A stretch of DNA of 64,000 bases from an uncultured Anaerotignum sp. (GTDB lineage: Bacteria > Bacillota > Clostridia > Lachnospirales > Anaerotignaceae), in the NCBI GenBank assembly GCA_910578425.1, contig CAJTQX010000006.1, positions 16,616 to 80,615 of the forward strand. Reading direction: 5' to 3'. This document shows positions 51,970 through 61,252 of the stretch, one piece after another. Both the position numbers and the translations under genes were made by a program. The notes below the pieces were generated by a model. The model saw nothing but the letters and a program-made list of their open reading frames with translations, made no database searches and was not told the DNA's origin. The first letter of the stretch is position 1; the number at the start of each line of letters is the position of its first letter.

Positions 51970-52989
51970 TCATTCGTCCGTCTTCTCCGCCTGTTCCGCA
52001 ATCGCCGCTTTCATCTTGCCCGTAATATCCGCCTCCGCGAATAACACGCACTGTCTGACAGCGTTCTTGATTGCCCTTGCGTTGGAACTGCCATGCGCCT
52101 TCACAACCAGCGATTTCAACCCGATGAACGGCGCGCCGCCGACCTCGTCCGCATCAAAACGTTTTTTTACATTCTTGAACGGTGTTTTCAGCATTGCCGC
52201 CGCCAACTTGTAAGCCCCTGCGGTGATTTCCTCCTTGATGATGTCAATGAGCGTTTTCGCAAGACCTTCGGACAGCTTCAGTATTGTATTTCCCACGAAT
52301 CCATCGCAGACAATCACGTCCGCTTCGCCGAACGGAATATTCCGCGGCTCAATATTTCCTGCGAAAAGAATCCCTTCCGCCGTTTCCAGCCGTTCATACG
52401 CTTCCTTTGTAAGGGCGTTGCCCTTTTCCTTTTCCGCGCCAATATTCACAAGCGCGACCTTCGGCTGTTTGATTCCAAACATATTTTCTGCATATATGGA
52501 ACCCATTTTCGCGAACTGTTCCAGATAAATGGCCTTGCAGTCCACATTCGCGCCGCTGTCCAACAGGAAGGAAAAACCTGTTTTTGTCGGCAGGCAGGTG
52601 CCCAGTGCGGGCCGCTCCACACCTTCCAGCCTGCCCACCAGCAGCAGTGCCCCTGTCAGAAGCGCGCCTGTGCTGCCCGCGGAAACAAACGCATCCGCTT
52701 CGCCGTTTTTCAGCAGATTCAATCCCACCACAAGGGAAGAATTTTTTTTGCGCCGGATTGCCATTGTCGGTACTTCATCTGTCCCAATAACTTCCTCTGC
52801 ATGGACAACCTCAATCCGCTCCTTCGGGTAATCATATTTTGCAAGCTCGCGGTTTACGTCCTCTTCGCGCCCCACCAGCTTAATCAGCACATCCAGCTCT
52901 TTCGCCGCCTCCGCCGCGCCTTTTACAATCTCTGCCGGCGCAAGGTCTCCGCCCATCGCGTCCAGTGCCACTATCATTGTTTTATCCAT
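51970..52989 (-). CDS. plsX: Phosphate acyltransferase PlsX
   Basis: 339 residues. MIVALDAMGGDLAPAEIVKG is the typical start; ASAGSTGALLTGALLLVGR and FVGNTILKLSEGLAKTL follow. It converts acyl-ACP to acyl-phosphate for phospholipid synthesis. ATG at 52989 has GGTGAG upstream. First gene of plsX-(56 aa)-(82 aa)-acpP-rnc; no fapR or rpmF is upstream, where instead transposase remnants begin at 53120. Confidence 0.95.
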   Translation of the reverse strand: MDKTMIVALDAMGGDLAPAEIVKGAAEAAKELDVLIKLVGREEDVNRELAKYDYPKERIEVVHAEEVIGTDEVPTMAIRRKKNSSLVVGLNLLKNGEADAFVSAGSTGALLTGALLLVGRLEGVERPALGTCLPTKTGFSFLLDSGANVDCKAIYLEQFAKMGSIYAENMFGIKQPKVALVNIGAEKEKGNALTKEAYERLETAEGILFAGNIEPRNIPFGEADVIVCDGFVGNTILKLSEGLAKTLIDIIKEEITAGAYKLAAAMLKTPFKNVKKRFDADEVGGAPFIGLKSLVVKAHGSSNARAIKNAVRQCVLFAEADITGKMKAAIAEQAEKTDE

Positions 52990-53119
52990 ATTCTCACCAA
53001 ACCTTTTTATCTTTTCAATTCTTAAATTTATTTCAGTATAAACAATTCCTGCCAAAATTACAAGCCTTGCGCCTGTTCTTCCCACGCCCGTCTCATAAAA
53101 AGTGGTATAATCAGACAGG

Positions 53120-53275
53120 ATGATAAAAATGGAAGAATTGCGGGAAAAAATGTCTGAGATAGAAGATCCGAGGCATCCAGGCTATATGAAATATCCACTG
53201 GTCGATATTTTAATTATAGTCATGTGCGGAGTGTTGAGCGGGTTAGAAATATTAGATAATGTCTACACGAATTAA
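53120..53275 (+). pseudogene. ISAs1-family transposase, N-terminal fragment
   Basis: 51 residues (MEELREKMSEIEDPRHPGYM, KYPLVDILIIVMCGVLSG) that match the start of ISAs1/H-repeat transposases. It breaks at 53270 where the next insertion element starts; no continuation was found. Confidence 0.65.
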
Positions 53276-53945
53276 GCGCGAATGGCAGCCCAAATAGCGA
53301 TACATCGGACGTGTATCGCTGCGATAAAGGCATCAGAGGTCTTGGCATAACGAGTGGCAATATCCCTCCAGCGTTTCAGGACAAGAAAACAATTTTCTAC
53401 CAGATGGCACAGCCTATAGAGGTATTTGTCATATTGGCGTTGTTCCTTGCGACTTTTCTTCGGAGGAATTACGGTTTTCATACCTGATGAAGCTGCATAA
53501 GCCAGGATTGCATCTGCATCATAGCCTCTGTCTGCCAGCAGGATTTCCGCAGAAATACCCCCTATCAGGTGGAAAGCTTCTCTGCAATCCGCTCTGGTAC
53601 CTTGTGTAACAAAGACTCGGACTGGCATACCATGCGCATCCACGGCCAGATGTATTTTGGTGTTGAGCCCCCTTTTGTCCTGGACATATCCTGATTGCCG
53701 CCTTTTGCCCCTGCCGCATGCAGATGTACTTTGATATGGCCTGCGTCTATCATCAGCTGCCCATAGTCTGGATCGTCAATCAAAATTTCAAGCAGTTTCT
53801 CCCAGATACCTTTTCTGCGCCATCGGATAAATCTCTGATGTACGTTGCCCGGGTAAATACAGCTCCAGTACTGCCCACACCTTATCGCTTATTGACTATA
53901 GTCCACTATCTTTCTTGAAGAATAGATGTTTTGTGAATAAGCACA
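53272..53945 (-). mobile_element. Degraded IS5/IS427-group insertion sequence
   Basis: Minus-strand frames encode a DDE transposase in two frames. Frame A ends LMIDAGHIKVHLHAAGAKGG, NQDMSRTKGG; frame B gives NTKIHLAVDAHGMPVRVFVT, LLADRGYDADAILA and YRLCHLVENCFLVLKRWRDI. The frame change is at the slippery run AAAAGGGGGC (53666-53677), typical for programmed frameshifting in this group. The N-terminal part has an internal deletion (LSDKVWAVLELYLPG jumps to the RRKGIWEKLLE region), so the copy is defective. Exact ends were not resolved. Confidence 0.7.
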
Positions 53946-54158
53946 GGGCAGGATCTTGAACATGGTTTTTGGATCCACTGCTGGATTTCTGCCTCTGGCA
54001 GAGTAAGCATGGTACAGCAGGCTGCAATCTAATTCCTCCAGTTCGTGGCTTAGCAGTCGAGCAGATTCATCTTCAGAGACCAGACCTTCCAAACTTAACG
54101 GCAAAACCAGTTGATAAGGCTCGCCAGGTTCGGTATAATTTTTAATGACATTTTAAGT
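53889..54158 (-). pseudogene. IS1182-family transposase, N-terminal fragment
   Basis: The frame reads YQLVLPLSLEGLVSEDESAR, DPKTMFKILPCAYSQNIYSS, the typical beginning of IS1182 transposases, and is cut at about 53889 by the IS5-type element. Confidence 0.65.
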
Positions 54159-54229
54159 TACTTGTCATAACTTATTATACCACTTATACCACGGATGGCC
54201 GGTTCTTCGGAGCCTGCTTTTCCGTTTTT

Positions 54230-54288
54230 AGATACAAAAACGGAGCTGTTACTCCGGTAGATTATTCATCTGCTTTTGCAACAGCTCC
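54230..54288 (-). terminator. Terminator of the TRAP/lyase operon
   Basis: Minus-strand stem GGAGCTGTT (54288-54280) / AACAGCTCC (54250-54242) followed by GTTTTTG. An 8-bp stem CCGTTTTT/AAAAACGG (54222-54243) overlaps it on the other side. Confidence 0.65.
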
Positions 54289-54387
54289 TTTCAAGCCATG
54301 CAAGCATACAAGTATGCCTACATGGCAGATATTGGCTTAACGCATAAATATTACCAACACTAAGATGTAATTCTTCAAAATACCACT

Positions 54388-55704
54388 TTACACATATCCA
54401 AGCAATCTGGGAAGGAACAGAGAAACTTCTTCCACATATGTTGTCAGAAGCATAACCGGAACATACCCTGCCAGCAGGAACACCAGCGTATTTTTCATCA
54501 TTTCCCCAAATTTCGCATTCCCTACTTTCATTCCAAAATACAGTACGCTTGCATACGGCGGCGTCAGGCAGCCGCAGGAAAGATTTACAATCATCAACGC
54601 GCCAAAATGTACCGGATTGATTCCATAAGCTGTTACCAAAGGCAGGAGAAGAGGCGCGCATAGCATAACAGCCGTTGAATCGTTTACAATCATCCCAACA
54701 AAAAGAAGGAATACATTCACCATAAGGAGCACAAGAAATTTACTGTCAGTAAATCCCATAAAAGCCTCTACCAGCATTTGCGGAATTTTCAACTGTGTCA
54801 TGCACTGGCTCAACAGCATGGAAAAGAAAATCATCATAAAAATCGAGCCGACTGAAGACGCCGTTGATTTTAACATTGTATTCATGTTTGCCATCTTCAA
54901 CTGACGATATATCAGTACGCCCAGCAGCAAAGCCAGAGTCGCACAGACAGCCGCCGCTTCCGTTGCCGTAAACAAACCGCCGTAAATACCGCCCAAAATG
55001 ATGACTGGCATAGCCAATGCCGGAATCGCCTCCAGAAAAATTTTCTTTTTGGACCTTACCTGCTGCCCAGCTGTATCCTCCGTCTCCATTTGTTCTTTTT
55101 TCTCCGCATATTTCCTGGCATAAAACAAATTGATTGCAGAGAATGTAATAATGGTAAGTACGCCGGGTACGACCGTAGCCATAAAACAGCCTAATATTGT
55201 AATGCCTGTTGTCCAGCCAAAAATAATAATTGGCACACTTGGCGGTATCAACGAGCCCAAAATGGATGAACAGGTTACCAATGAAGTCGCAAATCCTCTG
55301 GAATATCCCTCTTTTTCCAGTTCCGGAATCATAATACTGCCTAAAGCCGCAATCCCCGTAAACGCACTGCCGGAAATCGCGCCCAAAATCCCACAGGTTA
55401 CGACACAGATACAGCCCAGAGCACCCTTGATTTTCCCAACGAATATTTTCGCCAGTTCAATCAGCCTGGATGCAATCCCGCTTTCCGCAATCAGGTTGCC
55501 CGCTATGATAAACATTGGCACTGCCATAAGAGATGTGCTTACCATTTGCGTATAACCCCATACGAACAAAGATTTAATCGGTATCCCGCAGACGCCAACC
55601 ATGAAAATCAATGCGCCTGCAAAACAATATGGCAGGGAAACGCCCAAAAGCAAAAGTATCAAAAGAAGAGCCATACATAACCCAAATGCAAACATAATAT
55701 CCAT
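54388..55704 (-). CDS. dctM: TRAP transporter large permease (DctM)
   Basis: 438 residues with about twelve membrane segments; the DctM core shows in GSAFTGIAALGSIMIPELEK, SLIPPSVPIIIFGW and VNLSCGCLTPPYASVLYFGM. It is the Na+-driven channel subunit that takes the substrate from the binding protein. Its ATG overlaps the stop of dctQ by one base. Last gene of the operon; a terminator follows about 100 bases downstream. Confidence 0.93.
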   Translation of the reverse strand: MDIMFAFGLCMALLLILLLLGVSLPYCFAGALIFMVGVCGIPIKSLFVWGYTQMVSTSLMAVPMFIIAGNLIAESGIASRLIELAKIFVGKIKGALGCICVVTCGILGAISGSAFTGIAALGSIMIPELEKEGYSRGFATSLVTCSSILGSLIPPSVPIIIFGWTTGITILGCFMATVVPGVLTIITFSAINLFYARKYAEKKEQMETEDTAGQQVRSKKKIFLEAIPALAMPVIILGGIYGGLFTATEAAAVCATLALLLGVLIYRQLKMANMNTMLKSTASSVGSIFMMIFFSMLLSQCMTQLKIPQMLVEAFMGFTDSKFLVLLMVNVFLLFVGMIVNDSTAVMLCAPLLLPLVTAYGINPVHFGALMIVNLSCGCLTPPYASVLYFGMKVGNAKFGEMMKNTLVFLLAGYVPVMLLTTYVEEVSLFLPRLLGYV

Positions 55705-56225
55705 TATGCACCGCCTCCTTCCCGTGCAATATCTTTCAGGCGGAAAATATTCCTGACCGTTTCGCTGACAGTAAAGAGTGCCATCAGCAATAACCCAACA
55801 AACATTACTACTTCTCCAACGGGCATCGGTATATGCAGTATTGCGGAAACCTTCCCAATTTTTATGCTGTATTTTGAGTATTCCCATGCCCATTTCAGGA
55901 CGTAAACAGCAAGGGCACTCGCAAGGATATTTGAAACAATCCGCGATATGGCCACTGTTCTTGGATTTTTGCAGACTGCTCCAACCAGCCCGCACTCAAT
56001 ATGGGAATTTGTAAACGACGCGCAGGCTCCGCCTAAAAAGTAAAGCCATATCGTCGGGAATGTCAGCAACTCCTCTATGCCAAACAGAGGCATGTTCAAT
56101 GCACGCAGTATAACCTGCACTGTTACAAGCACGACCATTCCCATCCCCATAAAGGCGCAGATATACTCACAAATTTTCCCTATCACCGTAATTCCCTTCC
56201 AATAAGCAGCTCCAAATGATTTCAT
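55704..56225 (-). CDS. dctQ: TRAP transporter small permease (DctQ)
   Basis: 173 residues, four membrane helices; typical DctQ features are LRALNMPLFGIEELLTFPTI and WLYFLGGACASFTNSHIECG. It couples the large permease to the binding protein. GGGGGG six bases before the ATG; 11 bases after the lyase large-subunit gene. Confidence 0.9.
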   Translation of the reverse strand: MKSFGAAYWKGITVIGKICEYICAFMGMGMVVLVTVQVILRALNMPLFGIEELLTFPTIWLYFLGGACASFTNSHIECGLVGAVCKNPRTVAISRIVSNILASALAVYVLKWAWEYSKYSIKIGKVSAILHIPMPVGEVVMFVGLLLMALFTVSETVRNIFRLKDIAREGGGA

Positions 56226-56236
56226 TCTGAGCCCCC

Positions 56237-57403
56237 CTATCTGTTATTTTCCCTCGGAATAATAAATTCAAAGTCGCCGTTTATCTCAGATTTCGTTTTC
56301 TCGCCGTTTGCAACTTCAATTACTTTTTCCAGCAAGGCTTTCCCTGCTTCTGCAATCGGTGTTCCTTCCATTACTACTCCCGCGTTAAAGTCCAGCATGC
56401 TTCCCATCTCTGCAAAGCTTTTGGGATTGCCTGTCAGCTTCAGAACCGGCATAACAGCGTTCCCCATCGGCGTCCCACGGCCTGTGCTGAATACATCGAT
56501 ATGCGCGCCGGACATTGCAAATCCGCTGGTCGCATTCGCGTCAATCGCCGGAGCACGCAAATCGAGCATCCACAAACCGGCAGACGGGACATGCTGCCCT
56601 GCATAAATCAAGCCTTGCAGCTTAGATGTAACGCCCATTTTCTTCACATTGCCCATAGATTTTTCTACCATTGTCGTAATCCCGCCTGCTTTATTTCCAG
56701 GAGAAGGATTTACTTCTTCTATTTTCTGCCCATGCAGTAAAACATATTCCTCCCGAAGCTCATCGCACATTTTAATGACCTCCAGACCAACCTCAGGCGT
56801 TACCGCCCGTTCTGCCAGGATATGCTCGCTGCCCGGGAAACCGGAAACCTCGCTGATAATGACAGAACCGCCTTCTGCCGTCACCAAATCCGTCATTGCT
56901 CCGATTGTCGCGTTTCCGGATAACGCCGTCGTCCAGTCAGAACCACCGCACTGAACGCCTAAAACCAGTTTTGAAATCGGAAATTCCTTGCGTTCCAGTG
57001 TTTCCGCCTGCCGTTGGTATTCTTTTACCAACTCTGTTCCTTTTTCGACCGCTTCCATGGAGCCGCCGGATTCCTGAATCCCAACATAAGAAACGGGCTT
57101 GCCTGCCTCCGCGATTTCCTTCCGCAGCGATTCATGGTCTGTCTGTTCACAGCCCAATCCAACAAGCACAACCGCAAAAACATTCGGATTCAAAGCCGCC
57201 GAAAGCAAAGACAGCCTTGTACGCGCATGCTTGTCCTCAAACTCGATACAACCAAAATCATGCGTAATCGCCTGCGCACCCGTTTTCCAGGAAATCTGCT
57301 GTGTCACCGTATTCGCGCAGTGTACCATAGAAAGCAGCAGCACATAGTTACGGATTCCGACTTCGCCGTTGCTCCTTTCATATCCTTGAAACGTCATACT
57401 CAT
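56237..57403 (-). CDS. UxaA-family lyase, large subunit (altronate dehydratase/sulfolactate sulfo-lyase SuyB type)
   Basis: 388 residues. Family features: GYERSNGEVGIRNYVLLL start, HDFGCIEF, LVGLGCEQTD, LVLGVQCGGSDWTTALSGN, HVPSAGLWMLDLRAPA and STGRGTPMGNAV. Conserved Cys residues (GCEQTD, QCGGSD) probably hold a catalytic iron. Enzymes of this family remove water (altronate, galactarate) or sulfite (SuyAB) from a hydroxy acid. The small SAF subunit is a separate gene immediately upstream, overlapping by four bases (ATGA). Context (TRAP uptake, opine-type dehydrogenase) points to a small carboxylic or sulfonic acid as substrate; which one is not decidable here. Confidence 0.88.
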   Translation of the reverse strand: MSMTFQGYERSNGEVGIRNYVLLLSMVHCANTVTQQISWKTGAQAITHDFGCIEFEDKHARTRLSLLSAALNPNVFAVVLVGLGCEQTDHESLRKEIAEAGKPVSYVGIQESGGSMEAVEKGTELVKEYQRQAETLERKEFPISKLVLGVQCGGSDWTTALSGNATIGAMTDLVTAEGGSVIISEVSGFPGSEHILAERAVTPEVGLEVIKMCDELREEYVLLHGQKIEEVNPSPGNKAGGITTMVEKSMGNVKKMGVTSKLQGLIYAGQHVPSAGLWMLDLRAPAIDANATSGFAMSGAHIDVFSTGRGTPMGNAVMPVLKLTGNPKSFAEMGSMLDFNAGVVMEGTPIAEAGKALLEKVIEVANGEKTKSEINGDFEFIIPRENNR

Positions 57404-57711
57404 TTTTCTGCACCTACTTTCTTTTTGAATGCTTTTGCATATTCCTGGCAAAGCTGTGTCGTAATGTCTTCTGTATTCTGTGTATGGACATGGCTCCCTT
57501 TTTTAATATCCATATTCGCCCTTCCAATTGGCACACCGTATTTTACTACCATCTCCCCAGCAGGAATATCGCAAAGGGCAATTTTATGCCCTATGGGAAT
57601 ATTCCCTGCCGCTGTTATTTCCAAATCATTCACACAAACTTTTTCGCCTTCCGCAACTGCTTGCGCAACCACTGCTACATTATCATTTATATCTACCTGA
57701 AGTGCCCTCAT
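57400..57711 (-). CDS. UxaA-family lyase, small SAF-domain subunit
   Basis: 103 residues forming one SAF domain (ALQVDINDNVAVVAQAVAEG, IPIGHKIALCDIPAGEMVVK, YGVPIGRANMDIKKGSHVHT). In altronate dehydratase the same domain is fused to the large part; separate small subunits occur in SuyA-like enzymes. The end HVHTQNTED matches the family's closing motif. AAGGAG seven bases upstream. The gap of 122 bases to the binding-protein gene shows no gene. Confidence 0.9.
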   Translation of the reverse strand: MRALQVDINDNVAVVAQAVAEGEKVCVNDLEITAAGNIPIGHKIALCDIPAGEMVVKYGVPIGRANMDIKKGSHVHTQNTEDITTQLCQEYAKAFKKKVGAEK

Positions 57712-57833
57712 TTGTAGTCTCCTTTCCGCATTCTTCCATCAGGCAGGCCCCGGCGAACAGAGCCTGCCCCACATCTTTTGCTTACTGCCCAATTCCGTCA
57801 ACAGCATACTCCTTTTCCAGCAAAGGTACGTTC

Positions 57834-58871
57834 TCAATCGTTGATTTTCGCCTGAATTTCATCCCAGATTTCACCATATTCGGAAGCAATCTGTGGCCAT
57901 ACGTTGGTATGGACAAAATCTGCATATGCCTCAACAACGCTGTCATCTGGCATATAAACCTCAACCCCCTGTTCTTCAAAAAGGCTGGTATATTTCGTTT
58001 CATTCTCTCTCGCAAGGGCAAACGCTTCTTCTTCCCATTCCTTCGCAAGCTGTGTGATTGTTTCCTGTTCTTCCGCAGAAAGGCTGTCCCATGTATCCAT
58101 GCTCATATAAAGCCAATGGTTTTCCATATGAGTACGCAGACAGTACACATGCTTTGCCAGTTCTCCGAAATCCGAGTAATACTGCTCCGCACCGCCGCCG
58201 CAGCTTCCGTTTACAACGCCTGTCTGCAAAGCGGTAAACGTATCAGAAGTCGGCAGAGGCGTTGTCTGGAATCCTACCGCGGAAGCAAACTGTTCAAACG
58301 ATTTCATCTGCGGCACACGAATTTTAACGTTTTTATTTGCTGTTGGATTGTCAATATTGGATGCCGGCGTCGTTGTCATAATCGCGCCAAAATATTTCGG
58401 CATAACCGCAAGCAAATGAATATTCTGCATTTCCAGCCGCTCCGCTACGTACTGATACATCAGTCCGTCCGTTGAATTGTACCAGTCATAAGCCTCATCC
58501 CATGTATTTACCAGATATGGAGCAATTTGAACAGACAATGTAGGGTCAACGCCATTTGACATGGATCCAAGCATAAGCTGTACCTCTCCAAGCCCTACCG
58601 CTTCCTGTACGACTGTATAATCTCCAAGCTGGTTGTTGGGATACATCTCAATCTTCAGCCCATCAATCGCCCCAGTCAGGCTGTCTGCGAATTCATTTGC
58701 CATAATGTCATTGTCTGTTCCCTCTGCACGCGTATGGGAAAACTTCCAGACACGTGTACTGCCACTGTCTGCCGAACCTGCATCGCCGCCGTTCCCGCCG
58801 CAGCCAGCCAGCATTCCTGATGTCATTGCCAGTGCCAGTGCCAATGCCATGCATAACATGTTTTTTTTCAT
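57834..58871 (-). CDS. dctP: TRAP transporter substrate-binding lipoprotein (DctP)
   Basis: 345 residues. A lipoprotein signal ends in LAGC (about 20-24), then a DctP fold: FSHTRAEGTDNDIMANEFAD, MYPNNQLGDYTVVQEAVGLG, and NKNVKIRVPQM with the Arg that usually holds the substrate carboxylate. FTALQTGVVNGSCGGGAEQY follows. It captures a carboxylate- or sulfonate-type solute outside the membrane for DctQM. GGAGGG six bases before the ATG; 16 bases after the dehydrogenase gene. Confidence 0.92.
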   Translation of the reverse strand: MKKNMLCMALALALAMTSGMLAGCGGNGGDAGSADSGSTRVWKFSHTRAEGTDNDIMANEFADSLTGAIDGLKIEMYPNNQLGDYTVVQEAVGLGEVQLMLGSMSNGVDPTLSVQIAPYLVNTWDEAYDWYNSTDGLMYQYVAERLEMQNIHLLAVMPKYFGAIMTTTPASNIDNPTANKNVKIRVPQMKSFEQFASAVGFQTTPLPTSDTFTALQTGVVNGSCGGGAEQYYSDFGELAKHVYCLRTHMENHWLYMSMDTWDSLSAEEQETITQLAKEWEEEAFALARENETKYTSLFEEQGVEVYMPDDSVVEAYADFVHTNVWPQIASEYGEIWDEIQAKIND

Positions 58872-58887
58872 AAAATTCCCTCCTCAT

Positions 58888-59955
58888 TTATAAAAACATT
58901 TTTTTTATTTCCTCCGCAGTTTTTCCTTCCAGCCCAAGTGTTTTCAGGTTTCTTCCTTCCGCCTTGAAATCTCTGCCCAAAAGCGTACCTGCAAGTATAG
59001 TCACCCCTTCCATGACAGGCGTTTCTATCCCCGCCAGCTTTCCAAGCTCCATAATCGGAACCAAACCGCAGGGCACATCCTCCGTAATATAGCGGTTGCT
59101 TAAATTTTTATCCGCCTTCACATGCGCATAGGATTCGTTCTTTTGGAAAATCTCGTAAAAGTTTTTCCCTTCTACCCCATATGCGTTTTTTTGCCACTGC
59201 GCAATAGAAGTTGCCTCTATTCCATACGCAGCAGCCACCGCAAGCCGTTCCCGATCCATTTCTTCCAAAACCGCCGCTATCCCTGGTGTAATCCCTTCCC
59301 TGTAATATAAGAAATCCTCTCCGGATTCACTGCGTCCGGCATTCAGCAAAGTCGGGGCTGGATGCAGAACTGCCCCCATATTGTCAAACCACGTATGCAG
59401 AACACTGGGGGCCTTTTTCAACTGTGGATAAATCTCCCCTATCGCAGAAATCACTTTTTTATACTCTTTATCATCATATGTCGCTATATCCATGCTTTTT
59501 TTCAAAGCCGTAACTGTTACCCTTCCCTGCTCCTGAATGCGGCAGGTATAAATCAAATCCTGCATTTCCGCAACGGTAATTGCTTTTCCACCTGCCTGGA
59601 AAATATTTCTGACCACAATCGTACCGCCGGTCTGCCCTGGGCAAAGGACAACTATTTGCTCCTCCCTGATATATGGCAGCAGGCTTTCTGCCACTTCCGA
59701 ATGCCGGTCCGTTGTCGTTACAACAAAGAGCACACTGCATCCCTCTATTGCTGCCCCAATGTTTCCTGTAATCAATTCAATTTTAGCCGTTCCTTCCACT
59801 TTGCCTGTTGCAATGATTTCCCCTGTTCTTTGTAGTTCTTTTATTTTTTCCTGATCCGTATCAAAGAGATGCACCGCATAGCCAGATAATGTAAAATGCG
59901 CCGCCATAGCTTGCCCGCCGTTCCCCGCACCTATTACCGCAAAAGTTTCTTTCAT
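58888..59955 (-). CDS. NAD(P)-dependent opine-dehydrogenase-family enzyme
   Basis: 355 residues. N-terminal Rossmann fold AVIGAGNGGQAMAAHFTLSG; C-terminal octopine/nopaline dehydrogenase domain with DNMGAVLHPAPTLLNAGR, the motif that carries the catalytic His. The family reversibly joins an amino acid and a 2-oxo acid or oxidises such opines. In a catabolic operon with uptake and a lyase, the oxidation direction is likely. First structural gene of the operon; GGAGGG before the ATG, and the regulator's operator lies within 55 bases. Confidence 0.85.
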   Translation of the reverse strand: MKETFAVIGAGNGGQAMAAHFTLSGYAVHLFDTDQEKIKELQRTGEIIATGKVEGTAKIELITGNIGAAIEGCSVLFVVTTTDRHSEVAESLLPYIREEQIVVLCPGQTGGTIVVRNIFQAGGKAITVAEMQDLIYTCRIQEQGRVTVTALKKSMDIATYDDKEYKKVISAIGEIYPQLKKAPSVLHTWFDNMGAVLHPAPTLLNAGRSESGEDFLYYREGITPGIAAVLEEMDRERLAVAAAYGIEATSIAQWQKNAYGVEGKNFYEIFQKNESYAHVKADKNLSNRYITEDVPCGLVPIMELGKLAGIETPVMEGVTILAGTLLGRDFKAEGRNLKTLGLEGKTAEEIKKMFL

Positions 59956-59977
59956 GATTTCCCTCCTCGATATGTCT

Positions 59978-60008
59978 ATTTGTAGAGCTGTCTAACAGCT
60001 TTACAAAT
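59978..60008. promoter_or_regulatory. 31-bp palindromic operator
   Basis: ATTTGTA-G-AGCTGT-CTA-ACAGCT-T-TACAAAT: both outer and inner arms are complementary. It covers the expected transcription start of the catabolic operon and is the likely binding site of the adjacent GntR regulator. Confidence 0.7.
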
Positions 60009-60011
60009 ATG

Positions 60012-60040
60012 ATTATAGAGATTTTCAAACAGCATGTCAA
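60012..60040 (-). promoter_or_regulatory. Consensus promoter of the catabolic operon
   Basis: On the minus strand TTGACA (60040-60035), exactly 17 bases, TATAAT (60017-60012): a perfect sigma-A consensus, directly upstream of the palindrome. Confidence 0.85.
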
Positions 60041-60199
60041 TCCTTTTCATTTCAAAAATCTATTCTTGTCGAAAATGTACATCTTTTCTACGTAATATTG
60101 TAGAAAACGACAATTTTTCCTTCCTGATATCCCCAAATTAAATACAGGCAGTGCTGACACAAATGTCTGCTCTGCCTGCATTAACATGCTTTTTACTTT

Positions 60200-60904
60200 T
60201 TATTCCAAAGAAAACCTTTTCCAATGCATCTGCCGCCCTAAGTGCTGGTCCATAATCTTTCTGGCAAGCACCGCATCATGTTTCCTGAAAGCGTCAATGA
60301 TTTCTAAATGTTCATGATGATACATCAAAAGCTCCTGTTTCTCATTCCCAAGCATAAATTCCTTTCTTTCGTCCAGCAGTCTCTGCTCAATTGATTTATA
60401 AATTGCAGAAAGAACTTTGTTTTTCATCATTTCAATGATATAAGTATGGAAACATTGCCCCCAGCAGTTTACATTCTTTACATCGTCCGCATCCGCGTAT
60501 GCCATCATTGTATCGTAGCAATTCTGCAAATACGCAATATCCTGCTCTGTGCAGATTTTTGCCGCAACAAAAGCTGCCTGCGGCTCTATCATATATCTGC
60601 ATTCCAGCACCTCATCACGGTACTTTCCATCGCTAATCATGTCAACAAATCGGCTATCCTTAATTTTCTGAAGGGCATTTTCTGCTACAAAAGTTCCCTG
60701 TCCGCTGACAGCAACTAAAATTCCCATTATCTGCAATGATTTAATCGCTTCCCTGATAGAGCCTCGGCTGACCTGAAACAATTTGGATAATTCCAGCTCT
60801 CCTTTAATCTGTTCTCCTTCTTTCCAATTCCCATCTTCGATCTGATTTATAATCTGTGCGGAAATATCCTCAAAAACACGTTTTTTCTGAACCGGCACTA
60901 ACAT
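60200..60904 (-). CDS. GntR/FadR-family (FCD) transcriptional regulator
   Basis: 234 residues. The winged helix is KRVFEDISAQIINQIEDGNW, ELELSKLFQVSRGSIREAIK, and SGQGTFVAEN. The FCD ligand domain has ECRYMIEPQAAFVAA, with Asp/His metal-ligand candidates (QCFHTYI, HEHLEIIDAF). Such regulators are released from DNA by the acid or sugar acid catabolised by the linked operon. I use ATG at 60904 with GGAGAAG upstream; the longer frame starts in the leader. Transcribed in the same direction as the operon but from its own promoter. Confidence 0.9.
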   Translation of the reverse strand: MLVPVQKKRVFEDISAQIINQIEDGNWKEGEQIKGELELSKLFQVSRGSIREAIKSLQIMGILVAVSGQGTFVAENALQKIKDSRFVDMISDGKYRDEVLECRYMIEPQAAFVAAKICTEQDIAYLQNCYDTMMAYADADDVKNVNCWGQCFHTYIIEMMKNKVLSAIYKSIEQRLLDERKEFMLGNEKQELLMYHHEHLEIIDAFRKHDAVLARKIMDQHLGRQMHWKRFSLE

Positions 60905-60981
60905 TTTTCTTCTCCATCCATTCCTGTTTTTTATAAAAAAGCTGTTTATAAAATAAACTGATTGCATTCTTTGTTGTAAAT

Positions 60982-61011
60982 AGTATATCTCTTATCATAT
61001 CTATATGTCAA
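60982..61011 (-). promoter_or_regulatory. Promoter of the GntR gene
   Basis: Minus strand TTGACA (61011-61006), 18-base spacer, TATACT (60987-60982). An imperfect dyad ATATGT...ACATAT with a shared AGCTGT overlaps the -35 box, possibly for autoregulation. Confidence 0.65.
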
Positions 61012-61252
61012 GCTGTTGAACATATCAGGAGTGTCTAAATGTATCGTTTTAAAAATCAAAAGCAGAAAAAAAGATAACACGCCTGAAATGTATCAAATCC
61101 ATGTACATAAATCTGTTGACAGGATATAGAACTGTTTCACAGAGAGGCAGAATAATTCAAGAAATATCAAGTGTTTTTTATGAATTTTCCCATCTTTATT
61201 GACACTCTTAAGTTGACGCATTGCGCGACTATCGCGTGATTTTCCCTACACA

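Noticed and set aside
53100..54200. Possible intact composite transposon
   Set aside because: All three transposase genes are truncated or deleted, and no matching outer ends were found.
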